The notes under the pieces were generated by a model. That model did no database searches and was not told the origin of the DNA. It was given only the letters and a program-made list of their open reading frames with translations. A program made the position numbers and the translations under genes. A DNA stretch of 64,000 nucleotides, taken from an uncultured Pseudomonadota bacterium (GTDB lineage: Bacteria; Pseudomonadota; Gammaproteobacteria; CAJXQU01). The stretch is taken from the NCBI GenBank assembly GCA_913058255.1, contig CAJXQU010000001.1, forward strand, positions 310,001 to 374,000, in the 5' to 3' direction. This document shows positions 1 through 8,812 of this stretch, piece after piece (positions within the stretch are counted from its first letter, which is position 1; each line of letters begins with the position of its first letter).

Positions 1-2
1 TT

Positions 3-1277
3 TTAGTCGAGGATAAACCTATCGTCGTCCAGACAGAGCAAAGACAGATTTTATTAGATGATAGTGGAGATATTCAAGAAACCGCTACAGTTATTGACGA
101 TCTTGATGCCAGTAGTGTTGTTTACTCAAATGAAGCTGGCGAAATGGTTCAGGACAATATACTTGCTGCTGATGTATCGGGAGCAGACGAGACAGTCTCG
201 GAGGTTGAGCAGTTGTTTAGCCTTGCGAGATATCAGATTAGCGTCTCACAACTAACTTCGCCTCGGAATAATAGTGCGCTTAGCAGCTATCAAAAGATCC
301 TTGAACTTGATCCTGAAAATTTACAAGCGAAGGAGGGAATTGAAGCGCTTAAAGAGATGTTTCTGAGCTGGGCTGAAAATAATAAGCAGATTAACAAGTT
401 TGAAAATGCTAAAAGATATTATCGAAAAGCACTGATCATCGAGCCAGAAAATGCGCAAGCATTGGAAGAACTTGCCAATCTTGAGGGAGAGTTTCCAGCG
501 GCAGAAGAAAGCCCTGAAATAGAATCTGGCTTATTGGAACTCGCGGTTGGAGGTAACTCTTCGGCAATAAAAACCTTATTGGATAAGGGCGTATATCCTG
601 ATATTCAAGATCAAAGAGGCAATACACCATTAATGTTAGCGACAGATGTTGGCTCTCTTCGGGTTGTGAATGTGTTACTTGAAAGTGGTGCAAATCCAAA
701 TTTGAAAAATAAAATTGGTGAAACGGCATTAATTAATGCTGTTTGGAAGAACCAAATAGAAATTGCTGATCAATTGATTAGAAAAAATGCCAATGTAAAT
801 GCAAACAACAATCGGGGCTGGACGGCTTTGATGTATGCTGCGATCCATGGACATGCTGAATTATTTAACAAGCTGTTAGATCACAATGCGAATCAAGAAG
901 CTAAAACCGAAGATAAAAAGACTGCTCTAACGATAGCAGCTCACAACGGTCAGTATGGTATTGTAAATATTTTGATACACAATGGCGCGCGGGTGAATGG
1001 TCGAGATAAAGATGGCTGGACGCCTTTAATGCATGCCGTTTGGAATAGCCATGCCGAAATTGTTCAGGTTTTGTTGGTGAGTGAAAGCAACATAAATCAA
1101 AAGAATAACGAAGGCTGGACTCCTTTGATGATGGCCGCTTCGAATGGCGACAGGCTGATAGCTCAAATGTTGTTGCGCGAGGGAGCTGATAAGTCGATTA
1201 AAAATCCCGCAGGTAATACAGCACAAGATCTTGCGATGGATCAGCAGCACAATGCAGTGAGCTCACTTTTGAGATAG
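3..1277 (+). CDS. TPR and ankyrin-repeat protein, 5' end cut by window edge
   Basis: The reading frame is open from the first bases of the window, so the ATG at 144 is not the true start; the gene begins upstream. About 424 residues are visible. An acidic, low-complexity stretch is followed by a TPR-like pair (about nt 280-500, with LELDPEN and IIEPENAQA turns). About eight ankyrin repeats then run from nt 530 to the stop, several carrying the GWTPLMxAA signature. Such proteins act as protein-binding scaffolds; no enzymatic domain is visible here. A 5' portion could hold a signal peptide or another domain. The next gene lies 59 bp downstream. Specific function unknown. Confidence 0.85.
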   Translation, partial: LVEDKPIVVQTEQRQILLDDSGDIQETATVIDDLDASSVVYSNEAGEMVQDNILAADVSGADETVSEVEQLFSLARYQISVSQLTSPRNNSALSSYQKILELDPENLQAKEGIEALKEMFLSWAENNKQINKFENAKRYYRKALIIEPENAQALEELANLEGEFPAAEESPEIESGLLELAVGGNSSAIKTLLDKGVYPDIQDQRGNTPLMLATDVGSLRVVNVLLESGANPNLKNKIGETALINAVWKNQIEIADQLIRKNANVNANNNRGWTALMYAAIHGHAELFNKLLDHNANQEAKTEDKKTALTIAAHNGQYGIVNILIHNGARVNGRDKDGWTPLMHAVWNSHAEIVQVLLVSESNINQKNNEGWTPLMMAASNGDRLIAQMLLREGADKSIKNPAGNTAQDLAMDQQHNAVSSLLR

Positions 1278-1336
1278 ACTCAAAAATAGTTTTAATAATT
1301 ATAATATATGTATAAATTTAATATGAGGAGACATTT

Positions 1337-2251
1337 ATGGAAGCAATAATTGCGCTAGTGGTTTTTGTGATTTTCATCATCTTTCAAGGGGTTCAAAAAG
1401 TTGAGCAGGGTTATGAATATACGATAGAGCGATTCGGGAGATACACCAAAACGTTCCGGCCTGGCTTGCATTTCATGGTTCCTTTTATGGATCGAATTGG
1501 TTCGAAACTGAATATGATGGAAACGGTGTTGGACGTTCCCTCACAAGAAGTTATTACTAAAGATAACGCCATGATTAAGGTTGATGGTGTGGTTTTCTTC
1601 CAGATTTTGGATGCGCCAAAAGCGGCTTATGAAGTGAATAACTTGTCTCATGCCATTTTGAATTTGACTATGACCAATGTTCGTACGGTGATGGGTTCTA
1701 TGGATTTAGATGAGCTGCTATCTAAACGTGACGAAATCAACGCTAGGCTGCTGCATGTAGTGGATGCTGCGACAGAACCATGGGGTGTAAAAGTCACTCG
1801 GATTGAGATCAAGGACATTAATCCACCCCAAGACCTGGTTGATTCTATGGGTCGACAAATGAAAGCTGAGCGTGAAAAACGTGCGAATATTTTAGAAGCC
1901 GAAGGACATAAAGCATCGGCAATACTAAAAGCGGATGGTGAAAAACAGGCTGCCATTATGGAGGCAGAAGGTCGAAAAGAATCTGCGAATAGAGATGCAG
2001 AGGCTCGTGAGCGATTAGCACAAGCAGAAGCTCGTGCCACCCAAATGGTATCAAAAGCGATAGGCGAAGGTGATGTTCAAGCAATTAACTACTTTGTTGC
2101 CACAAAATATGTTGAGGCCTTGAAAGATATTGCTTCTGCACCGAATCAGAAAATTGTTCTCATGCCACTAGAGGCTTCAAGTGTCATTGGAGCGATTGGT
2201 GGAATTTCTGAAATTGCTAAAGAAGCTTTTGGTAAAGGTGGGGAAGCTTAA
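1337..2251 (+). CDS. qmcA: SPFH/band 7 membrane protein (QmcA/paraslipin type)
   Basis: 304 residues, the usual length for QmcA. An N-terminal membrane segment (residues 1-19) is followed by the band 7/SPFH domain (about 20-180) and an Ala/Glu/Lys-rich coiled coil (about 170-235) with repeated AEGRKE-like units. The family forms large membrane-bound oligomers linked to lipid microdomains and membrane-protein quality control. The start is supported by GAGGAG just upstream. The following nfeD gene starts on the base after this stop codon; SPFH and NfeD proteins are a classic operon pair, which strengthens both calls. Confidence 0.92.
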   Translation: MEAIIALVVFVIFIIFQGVQKVEQGYEYTIERFGRYTKTFRPGLHFMVPFMDRIGSKLNMMETVLDVPSQEVITKDNAMIKVDGVVFFQILDAPKAAYEVNNLSHAILNLTMTNVRTVMGSMDLDELLSKRDEINARLLHVVDAATEPWGVKVTRIEIKDINPPQDLVDSMGRQMKAEREKRANILEAEGHKASAILKADGEKQAAIMEAEGRKESANRDAEARERLAQAEARATQMVSKAIGEGDVQAINYFVATKYVEALKDIASAPNQKIVLMPLEASSVIGAIGGISEIAKEAFGKGGEA

Positions 2252-2698
2252 ATGATGGCTACAACCCTAGAACTACTCTCGTGGCACTGGTTTGTCGCCG
2301 GGGTTTTGTTAATCATTCTTGAGATGCTCGCACCGATGGGACATACATTATGGCTAGGAATTTCAGCCTTAATTGTCGGAGCCATATTATGGTTGTTTCC
2401 AGAAATGGGGTGGAAGTTTCAGATGTTGATCTTCGCAGTCTTATCGATTGCATCGGTCATACTGTATAAGCACTTCGCTAGTAAAAACGTTACGGAAACA
2501 GATTCACCGGATCTCAATCGTGGAGGAGAACGTTATGTTGGTCGTGTTTTCACCATTGATGAGCCCATCGTTAACGGTATTGGCAAAATTAAGGTTGAGG
2601 ATTCTACATGGCGCGTTAATGGGAGTGATCTACCTGCTGGTGCAACGGTGAAAGTTGTCGCTGTTGACGGCTCAACATTACAAGTGGAAGCAAACTAG
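2252..2698 (+). CDS. NfeD family membrane protein
   Basis: 148 residues. Three or four hydrophobic segments occupy about residues 8-80 and a soluble beta-rich OB-fold (NfeD C-terminal domain) about 95-148. This is the short form without the ClpP-like serine protease domain. The ATG directly abuts the qmcA stop codon, with GGGGA at the end of qmcA as ribosome binding site, so the two are co-translated. NfeD proteins partner SPFH proteins in the membrane; the exact cellular role is not settled. Confidence 0.9.
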   Translation: MMATTLELLSWHWFVAGVLLIILEMLAPMGHTLWLGISALIVGAILWLFPEMGWKFQMLIFAVLSIASVILYKHFASKNVTETDSPDLNRGGERYVGRVFTIDEPIVNGIGKIKVEDSTWRVNGSDLPAGATVKVVAVDGSTLQVEAN

Positions 2699-3661
2699 GT
2701 GCGTGCAATCCGAGTTACAGAGCTAGGTGATCCGGATGTTCTAAAAATTGAGCAGGTTCCTAAACTGGAACCTGCTTCTGATCAACTTCTAGTTAAGATC
2801 AAAGCGATTGGTGTTAACCCGGTAGATACCTATATCCGTTCAGGTAAACGGGGCTACAATCCTGAGGTTCCTTATACACCGGGTTATGACGCCGCAGGTG
2901 TTATTGAAACGATCGGCACCGATATAACAAGTTTTAATGTAGGTTCTCGCGTTTATTTATCTGGTGCGGTTTCGGGGACCTATGCCGAATATGCACTTTG
3001 TACCCCAAACCAGGTTCACCCTATTCCAGATCATACTTCTTTTACAGAGGGCGCTAGCCTATTTGTGGCTTATGTCACGGCTTATCGAGGCCTTATCCAA
3101 CGAGCAGAAGCGCGACCTGGAGAGACAGTATTAATTCACGGAGCCAGTGGCGCGGTAGGTATAGCGGCTATTCAGTTCGCAAAAAATTTAGGTTTGAGAA
3201 TTATCGCTACTGCAAGTAGTGAGGAAGGCCAGCGATTGGCTGCAGAACAAGGTGCAGACTTGGTCTTGGATCATTCTGATCCTCAACATTTTGCTACGAT
3301 CATGGACTATACGGAGAAAGCTGGTGTCAATATCATTTTAGAAATGATGGCGCACGTTAATCTTGCTAATGATCTACAAATACTGGCCAGCAAAGGACGG
3401 GTCATTATTATCGGAAATAGTGACACGATAGAGATCAACCCCCGTGATACGATGGCATGTGACGGTGCTATTTTGGGCATGTCGTTGATGAACATTAGCG
3501 AACAAGACGGGAAAGAGATCCACTCGGCAATTATTGCGGGTCTAAATAACAAAACTATTAAGCCTGTGATTCGGTGTGAGCTTCCTTTGGAAGAGGCTGC
3601 TAAAGCCCATGTTCGAGTTATGGAATCTGGTTCTCTAGGGAAAATAGTACTCGTCCCATGA
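2699..3661 (+). CDS. NADPH:quinone oxidoreductase, zeta-crystallin-like MDR family
   Basis: 320 residues beginning with GTG immediately after the nfeD stop. The N-terminal GroES-like half contains the VNPVDTYIRSG and PGYDAAGVIE motifs of quinone reductases. The Rossmann half carries GASGAVGIAAIQ as the NADPH-binding glycine motif (around residues 148-159). No structural-zinc cysteine cluster is visible, as expected for the zinc-free quinone reductase branch. It would reduce quinones or enones in the cytosol using NADPH; the true substrate cannot be told from sequence. It overlaps the next gene by 4 bp (ATGA), so it probably lies in one operon from 1337 to 4041. Confidence 0.88.
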   Translation: MRAIRVTELGDPDVLKIEQVPKLEPASDQLLVKIKAIGVNPVDTYIRSGKRGYNPEVPYTPGYDAAGVIETIGTDITSFNVGSRVYLSGAVSGTYAEYALCTPNQVHPIPDHTSFTEGASLFVAYVTAYRGLIQRAEARPGETVLIHGASGAVGIAAIQFAKNLGLRIIATASSEEGQRLAAEQGADLVLDHSDPQHFATIMDYTEKAGVNIILEMMAHVNLANDLQILASKGRVIIIGNSDTIEINPRDTMACDGAILGMSLMNISEQDGKEIHSAIIAGLNNKTIKPVIRCELPLEEAAKAHVRVMESGSLGKIVLVP

Positions 3662-4041
3662 AGTCAAAAAAGATTTTGATCTTAATTTTATTTTTAATTT
3701 TCTCGAGTTTTGTTATCTTTTTCTATGTGAAGAAAGAAAATGTATTGCAAGCTGATAGCACCGGCTGGCCTAGCGTCGAAGCGGTTGTCACCTTAAGTAA
3801 GGTAAGCCGCGAGTGGGATAAGAGTAGCGGCGCCCCATTAACACACTACAAGGTTGAACTTAAATATAGTTTTGACGTCGAAGGCAGCACATACTTTGGA
3901 GAGCGTTATGCTTTTCATAAGAGTTTAATTTTCAGTACCTCGAGTGATGCAGAAAAAATTCTTGAGGATTACCCTTTAGGTAAAAAAATAAGTGTTTACT
4001 ACATGCCCAGTAATCCGCAAGAATCTGTTATAATTCGCTAG
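3658..4041 (+). CDS. DUF3592 family membrane-anchored protein
   Basis: 127 residues, overlapping the preceding oxidoreductase by ATGA. A single N-terminal hydrophobic segment (residues 5-24) acts as anchor or uncleaved signal. The rest is a beta-rich domain starting with WPSVEAVVT, continuing with a YKVELKYSF strand and ending in VYYMPSNPQESV, the pattern of DUF3592 proteins. Family function is unknown. Last gene of the 1337-4041 run; a non-coding gap with inverted repeats follows. Confidence 0.75.
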   Translation: MKSKKILILILFLIFSSFVIFFYVKKENVLQADSTGWPSVEAVVTLSKVSREWDKSSGAPLTHYKVELKYSFDVEGSTYFGERYAFHKSLIFSTSSDAEKILEDYPLGKKISVYYMPSNPQESVIIR

Positions 4042-4054
4042 TTACTACTCCAAA

Positions 4055-4135
4055 CATAATAGAGGTCATTTTCTGGCCCGTATTATGCTTTATTTTTCAA
4101 TATTTCAAATAACACCTATGACCTCTGTCCGGACA
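4055..4135. promoter_or_regulatory. Inverted-repeat-rich leader upstream of acetolactate synthase gene
   Basis: Three dyads sit in this 81-bp stretch. CATAATA (4055-4061) pairs with TATTATG (4081-4087). AGAGGTCAT (4061-4069) pairs with ATGACCTCT (4118-4126). TGTCCGGACA (4126-4135) is a perfect 10-bp palindrome. The first two share base 4061, so they could be mutually exclusive RNA folds or operator half-sites. No leader peptide rich in branched-chain residues is apparent. Regulatory role is inferred only from position and symmetry. Confidence 0.35.
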
Positions 4136-4187
4136 AATGGAGGCTCAAGGTCTTCTAAAATCCACTTGTCCAAAACTGGAGAGATTC

Positions 4188-5828
4188 ATGAAAGCGAGCG
4201 ATCTGTTTGTTAAATGCCTTGAGAACGAAGGTGTTGAATATATTTTTGGTGTACCCGGTGAAGAAAACCTCGATTTTCTGGAGTCTCTACATAATTCCAG
4301 CATTAAACTTATCTTGACTCGTCATGAGCAACCTGCAGGTTTTATGGCAGCGACAATCGGACGTTTAACAGGAAAGCCTGGGGTTTGCCTCTCGACATTG
4401 GGGCCTGGAGCAACTAACTTTTTTACTTCCGCTGCTTATGCGCAGTTAGGTGCAATGCCGATGATGATGATCACCGGTCAAAAACCTATTCACTCGAGTA
4501 AGCAAGGTCACTTCCAGATTATTGATACGGTCGATATGATGCGTCCGATCACTAAATATACAAAACAAGTTGTGCATGGCAATAGAATTCCAACGATTGT
4601 TCGAGAAGCTATTCGACAATCAGAGGCAGAACGTCCCGGGGCTGTTCATATTGAGTTACCGGAAGATGTTGCTGCTGAAGAGACACATACAGCACCAATT
4701 TCAATTCATAAAGTACGTCGATCAGATGCAAATGAAAAAGCGGTAAATGAAGCGATTACTCGTATTGAAAATGCTAAATCACCATTGTTTTTGATTGGTG
4801 CAGGTGCGAATCGAAAACTAATTTCGAAAATGCTGACTAAGCTAATCGATAAAACGGGCATTCCATTTTTTAATACACAAATGGGTAAAGGCGTAATTCC
4901 AGAAGATCATTCTTTATTCCTTGGTACGGCGGCGCTTTCTGATAATGATTACCTGCATTGTGCAATTGATAAAGCTGATCTGATTATCAATGTCGGCCAT
5001 GATGTCGTTGAAAAACCACCTTTCTTTATGAAAGCTGGCGGAACAAAGGTTATTCATATTAACTTCGTTCCGGCTGAAATCGATGAAGTTTACTTTCCTC
5101 AACTAGAAGTAGTTGGTGATATCGCTAATGCTTTGTGGCAAATAAGAGATCGTATCAAACCAAATTCTGAGTGGGATTTTGACTACTTCATGAAAGTGAA
5201 GAGGGCGGTCGATGAGAAAGTTAGTGAAAATGCTGATTCAAACCACTTCCCTACCATTCCACAACGATTCGTTGCAGATGTACGGGCTGCGTTGGGAGCT
5301 GAAGATATAATCGCTTTAGATAATGGTGTCTACAAAGTTTGGTACGCGCGGAATTATCCTGCGCTAGCTCCAAACACAGTCTTACTCGATAATGCATTAG
5401 CAACAATGGGGGCTGGTCTTCCTTCTGCGATGGCTGCGAAAATGGTCAACCCAGATCGAAAAGTTGTTGCAATCTGTGGTGATGGCGGTTTTATGATGAA
5501 CAGCCAAGAGATCGAAACGTGTGTTCGAATGGAAATGGATATTGTCGTTTTGATTCTAAACGATAATGCTTTTGGTATGATCAAATGGAAACAGGATGCC
5601 ATGGGTTTTAAAGACTGGGGACTGGATTTTGGCAACCCTGATTTTGTTAAATATGCAGAAAGCTATGGTGCAAAAGGCTATCGGGTTGAATCGACAGAAG
5701 CTTTCTTACCACTTTTAAAAGAGTGTACTGAAACGCCAGGGGTTCATATCATAGAGTTGCCAGTTGATTATACGGAAAATGCAAAAGTGTTGACCGAAGA
5801 ACTGCAAGGTAAAGCCTGCATTATCTAA
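4188..5828 (+). CDS. Acetolactate synthase large subunit (TPP-dependent)
   Basis: 546 residues from the ATG at 4188, which has GGAGAG upstream; an upstream in-frame ATG at 4137 would add 17 residues without homology-like character. N-terminal TPP-binding domain with the catalytic glutamate in RHEQPAGFMA, a central FAD/DHAP-synthase-like domain, and a C-terminal TPP pyrophosphate domain with GDGGFMMNSQE followed by LNDNAFGM. The enzyme condenses two pyruvates to acetolactate. No ilvN-type regulatory subunit lies next to it, so it may be a stand-alone catabolic-type (AlsS-like) enzyme or an extra paralogue. A related TPP carboligase activity cannot be excluded. Confidence 0.85.
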   Translation: MKASDLFVKCLENEGVEYIFGVPGEENLDFLESLHNSSIKLILTRHEQPAGFMAATIGRLTGKPGVCLSTLGPGATNFFTSAAYAQLGAMPMMMITGQKPIHSSKQGHFQIIDTVDMMRPITKYTKQVVHGNRIPTIVREAIRQSEAERPGAVHIELPEDVAAEETHTAPISIHKVRRSDANEKAVNEAITRIENAKSPLFLIGAGANRKLISKMLTKLIDKTGIPFFNTQMGKGVIPEDHSLFLGTAALSDNDYLHCAIDKADLIINVGHDVVEKPPFFMKAGGTKVIHINFVPAEIDEVYFPQLEVVGDIANALWQIRDRIKPNSEWDFDYFMKVKRAVDEKVSENADSNHFPTIPQRFVADVRAALGAEDIIALDNGVYKVWYARNYPALAPNTVLLDNALATMGAGLPSAMAAKMVNPDRKVVAICGDGGFMMNSQEIETCVRMEMDIVVLILNDNAFGMIKWKQDAMGFKDWGLDFGNPDFVKYAESYGAKGYRVESTEAFLPLLKECTETPGVHIIELPVDYTENAKVLTEELQGKACII

Positions 5829-5848
5829 CATCAGTTTTTAAGCGAAAG

Positions 5849-5870
5849 AGGCACATGGAAGTGCCTTTTA
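5849..5870 (+). terminator. Rho-independent terminator after acetolactate synthase
   Basis: AGGCAC (5849-5854) pairs with GTGCCT (5861-5866) around a 6-nt loop and is followed by a short T run. It lies 20 bp past the stop codon. Confidence 0.6.
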
Positions 5871-5948
5871 AATTTCTCGATATAACCTTACATCATAAAG
5901 AACTATAGGTTTTATACCTTTTAAATAGAATTTCTATAAAATACGGCC

Positions 5949-7718
5949 ATGTTATATGAAGCATGGTTAACCCTCACCGTCATCGGGCTTTGTTTTTCTA
6001 GCCTGATATTCACTCGATTTTCCCCAGATATTATTATGATGGGCGCGGTCACGATCCTGTTCCTTAGCGGTGTACTGACGACTGAAGAAGCACTTAGAGG
6101 CTTCTCGAACGAAGGTATGATCACTGTTGCGGTGTTATATGTGGTTGCCAGCGGTTTGCAAGAAACAGGTACAATAAGCTGGCTTTGCGGCTCACTTCTT
6201 GGTCGCCCACCATCGGTTTCTAATGCGCAGTTTAGATTGATGTCACCCGTTGCTGTATTGAGCGCATTTCTCAATAATACTCCTGTTGTAGCTATGTTTA
6301 TTCCATTGGTTTCTAGCTGGGCAAGAAATAACGGCCTTCACGTCTCACAATTAATGATCCCATTAAGTTACGCAGCAATTATTGGTGGTGCTTGCACATT
6401 GATCGGCTCTAGTACCAACCTGATCATTAACAGCATGTTGGTCAAAAATAATCCAGAGTTAGGTTTGGCCATGTTTGATCTGGCATGGGTCGGCGTACCT
6501 TGTGTATTCGCGGTTATCGGTTTTATGGTGTTATTCGGCCAAAAGCTTCTTCCTAAACATGGATCAGTTGGACAGGATCTAAAAGATGTAAGGCAATACA
6601 GTGTCGAAATGATGGTCACTGCAGAGTCTACGATCTGTGGCAGAACCATTGATCAAGCCGGACTACGCAATCTTCCCGGAATGTATCTTGTTAGTATCGA
6701 AAGGGATGGCGAAACATCCTCTAGTGTTGGTCCGCATCATCAATTAAAAGGTAATGATCGGTTGATGTTTGTTGGTGATGTTGAATCTGTTATCGACTTG
6801 AAAAAGATCCGTGGGATTGAGCTGATTGCTGAAGAAGATCGACACTTTATGAATCAAACTGTGCAACGATCAATGGTCGAAGTTGTCGTATCTGAAAATT
6901 GCCCTCTGATTGGAAAAACGATTAGAGACAGCCGATTCAGGACGCACTACAATGCCGCGATCATTGCTGTCGCCAGGCATGGCAGCCATCTAAAGCAAAA
7001 GATCGGCGATATCGTGTTGAATCCAGGCGATACCTTACTACTCGATGCTAGAGAAAACTTCTTAGAGCAACAACGTTTCTCAAAGGATTTCCTGCTGACT
7101 AGTCAGATCAAAGACTCAAGAGTTGTACGTCATAATCTGAGTATTGTTTCACTCATGATCCTAGCTGGAGTCGTGTTAACCGTAAGTTTTCAGTGGCTAA
7201 GCATGTTGCAAGCATCCATGCTAGGAGCTGGCTTAATGTTGATTACTCGATGCACTACCAGTGTTGTTGCAAGAAAGAGCATTGATTATCAGGTCTTAAT
7301 CGTCATTGCAGCATCAATAGCCTTAGGCACAGCAGTTGAAAAGACGGGGCTGGCTACTTTGATAGCTGAAAAGTTGATTGGTTTCAGCGGCAGTCAACCT
7401 ATGCTCGCGTTGGCTATGGTATTTATCGCTACAGCAATCTTTACATCGATTCTTTCAAATACAGCTGCTGCCGTCGTGTTATTTCCTATCGCCATGGCGA
7501 GCGCAGAAACGCTAGGAGTCAATCCAATGCCATTCGTTATAACATTGATGATCGCGGCAACTGCCAGTTTTGCTACACCTATAGGTTATCAAACGAACCT
7601 AATGGTCTATGGTCCAGGTGGTTATCGATTCAGTGACTACCTAAAAACAGGTGTACCTTTAACGATACTGGTTTTCATCATAACACTGAGTATTGTGCCT
7701 ATTGTGTGGCCTTTGTAA
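5949..7718 (+). CDS. SLC13/DASS-type permease with two RCK-C (TrkA-C) domains
   Basis: 589 residues. Hydrophobic blocks at about 1-195 and 395-589 flank a soluble middle (about 205-370) that holds two TrkA-C/RCK-C domains, recognisable by GRTIDQAGLRN with LKGNDRLMFVGD and IGKTIRDSRFR with LNPGDTLLLDA. Each membrane half contains an SNT-type hairpin motif: GSSTNLIINS in the first and SNTAAAVV in the second. The family moves dicarboxylates, sulfate or other anions with sodium; the soluble domains suggest ligand gating. The substrate is not predictable from the sequence. The gene stands alone behind the terminator of the previous gene. Confidence 0.85.
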   Translation: MLYEAWLTLTVIGLCFSSLIFTRFSPDIIMMGAVTILFLSGVLTTEEALRGFSNEGMITVAVLYVVASGLQETGTISWLCGSLLGRPPSVSNAQFRLMSPVAVLSAFLNNTPVVAMFIPLVSSWARNNGLHVSQLMIPLSYAAIIGGACTLIGSSTNLIINSMLVKNNPELGLAMFDLAWVGVPCVFAVIGFMVLFGQKLLPKHGSVGQDLKDVRQYSVEMMVTAESTICGRTIDQAGLRNLPGMYLVSIERDGETSSSVGPHHQLKGNDRLMFVGDVESVIDLKKIRGIELIAEEDRHFMNQTVQRSMVEVVVSENCPLIGKTIRDSRFRTHYNAAIIAVARHGSHLKQKIGDIVLNPGDTLLLDARENFLEQQRFSKDFLLTSQIKDSRVVRHNLSIVSLMILAGVVLTVSFQWLSMLQASMLGAGLMLITRCTTSVVARKSIDYQVLIVIAASIALGTAVEKTGLATLIAEKLIGFSGSQPMLALAMVFIATAIFTSILSNTAAAVVLFPIAMASAETLGVNPMPFVITLMIAATASFATPIGYQTNLMVYGPGGYRFSDYLKTGVPLTILVFIITLSIVPIVWPL

Positions 7719-7743
7719 TTTCTGGTTTTGAATTATAAAGAAA

Positions 7744-7766
7744 CAATCAGCTTTTTCAGTTGATTG
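7744..7766 (+). terminator. Weak hairpin after SLC13 permease gene
   Basis: A 9-bp stem with one wobble (7744-7752 with 7758-7766, 5-nt loop) lies 26 bp past the permease stop. There is no clear T run, so termination is only suggested. Confidence 0.3.
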
Positions 7767-7812
7767 ATCTGGAGTTTGGCTTAAACGGATCGGAGCGAGC
7801 GAAGAAAAGCAT

Positions 7813-7852
7813 CATATTGTTATGATGGAACGGTGAAAGTCTTAACAATATG
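7813..7852 (-). repeat. 10-bp inverted repeat downstream of tRNA-Met
   Basis: CATATTGTTA (7813-7822) and TAACAATATG (7843-7852) are perfect inverted arms around a 20-nt loop, 30 bp past the tRNA 3' end on the minus strand. It may be the tRNA transcript's 3' hairpin or terminator; the T-run on the minus strand (GCTTTTCTTC) is modest. Confidence 0.4.
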
Positions 7853-7882
7853 AAGCAGGCGAAATGCCCTACTTCAATGGAA

Positions 7883-7959
7883 TGGTGGCTATGCCTAGAT
7901 TCGAACTAGGGACCCCATCATTATGAGTGATGTGCTCTAACCAGCTGAGCTACATAGCC
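7883..7959 (-). tRNA. metT: tRNA-Met (CAT), elongator type
   Basis: 77 nt including an encoded CCA. The 7-bp acceptor pairs GGCTATG with CATAGCC; the anticodon loop reads CTCATAA and the T-arm contains GTTCGAATC. The body closely resembles E. coli elongator tRNA-Met, including the ACATCACTCATAATGATG anticodon arm. Acceptor pair 1-72 is G-C, unlike initiator tRNA, supporting the elongator assignment. Confidence 0.95.
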
Positions 7960-8056
7960 AATATTTGTTACATTCAGGACGCGGGATTTTGGGCTGCTGA
8001 GGAGAAATTGTCAAGTGTTGTTTTACGTACTTGGCCAATCGCAGCAATCTATAAAT

Positions 8057-8698
8057 TTAGCGGGCGCCTAGAACGACTATCGTCTTACCTGCGGCAGTGA
8101 TCAAGAGTTGTTCTTCTAGGCCTTTTAATACTCGGCCAACCATTTCCCTAGAGCAACCGACAATTCGTCCAAGTTCTTGTCGTGTAACACGAATTTGCAT
8201 GCCATCTGGATGTGTCATTGCATCTGGTTCATTACACAGGTCAAGTAGTGTTCTGGCTACGCGACCAGAAACATCCATGAAAGCAAGATCACCGACTTTC
8301 CGATTCGTTTTTTTAAGACGTTTTGCTATCTGCTGAGAAATTTGAAAAAGTAGGTCGGGGTACTCTCCGGATATCTTTCTCACCTTATCGTAGCTGATAT
8401 AGGCAATTTCGCAGGCCGTACGCCCACGTACGAATGCAACACGAGTGAGTTCTTCTTCAAATAACCCCAGTTCGCCGAAAAACTCGCCTTCATTTAGATA
8501 AGCTAGGATAATTTCATGCCCCTTTTCATCTTCGAGTAAAACGGTGACCGACCCTTCAACCACATAGAGTAATTCATTAGCAGGATCACCTTGACGCAAG
8601 ATCATATTTTTTGCGGGAAAAGATTTTCGGTGAGATTGTTCTAGCAGTTTTTCAATGTACTCTGGCGTTTTTGGCACGTTCAAAACGGGTATAGCCAC
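8057..8698 (-). CDS. crp: CRP/Vfr-type cyclic-nucleotide transcription regulator
   Basis: I place the start at the GTG at 8696-8698: a perfect AAGGAG lies 6 nt upstream, and this gives 213 residues, near CRP's 209. A further GTG at 8755 would add 19 residues with no supporting site. The N-terminal cyclic-nucleotide fold contains GELGLFEE and the C-terminal helix-turn-helix reads RQELGRIVGCSREMVGRVLK, almost identical to Vfr. Glu and Arg of the cAMP pocket are kept (E76, R86), but the position equal to E. coli Ser83 is Val87, and that equal to Ser128 is Asn132. It is divergent from an OsmC/YhfA gene, as crp is in enterics. Role as a global activator is inferred. Confidence 0.9.
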   Translation of the reverse strand: MAIPVLNVPKTPEYIEKLLEQSHRKSFPAKNMILRQGDPANELLYVVEGSVTVLLEDEKGHEIILAYLNEGEFFGELGLFEEELTRVAFVRGRTACEIAYISYDKVRKISGEYPDLLFQISQQIAKRLKKTNRKVGDLAFMDVSGRVARTLLDLCNEPDAMTHPDGMQIRVTRQELGRIVGCSREMVGRVLKGLEEQLLITAAGKTIVVLGAR

Positions 8699-8812
8699 GT
8701 AGTTCTCCTTCGTAAGAATGCTTGTTTTGTTTGAGCTGTCCCTTTCTCCAGCCACTGATTATTTTATGATACGCTTGCCATCATAAAAACGGTAGGAATT
8801 AGGAGTAAATAA

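Noticed and set aside
1648-2040. Antisense ORF of 130 codons opposite qmcA
   Set aside because: Serine/alanine-rich shadow of the repetitive Ala/Glu/Lys coiled coil of qmcA; no ribosome binding site.
4042-4187. Branched-chain attenuation leader peptide before the acetolactate synthase gene
   Set aside because: No short ORF rich in Ile, Leu or Val codons is present in the leader, although inverted repeats are.
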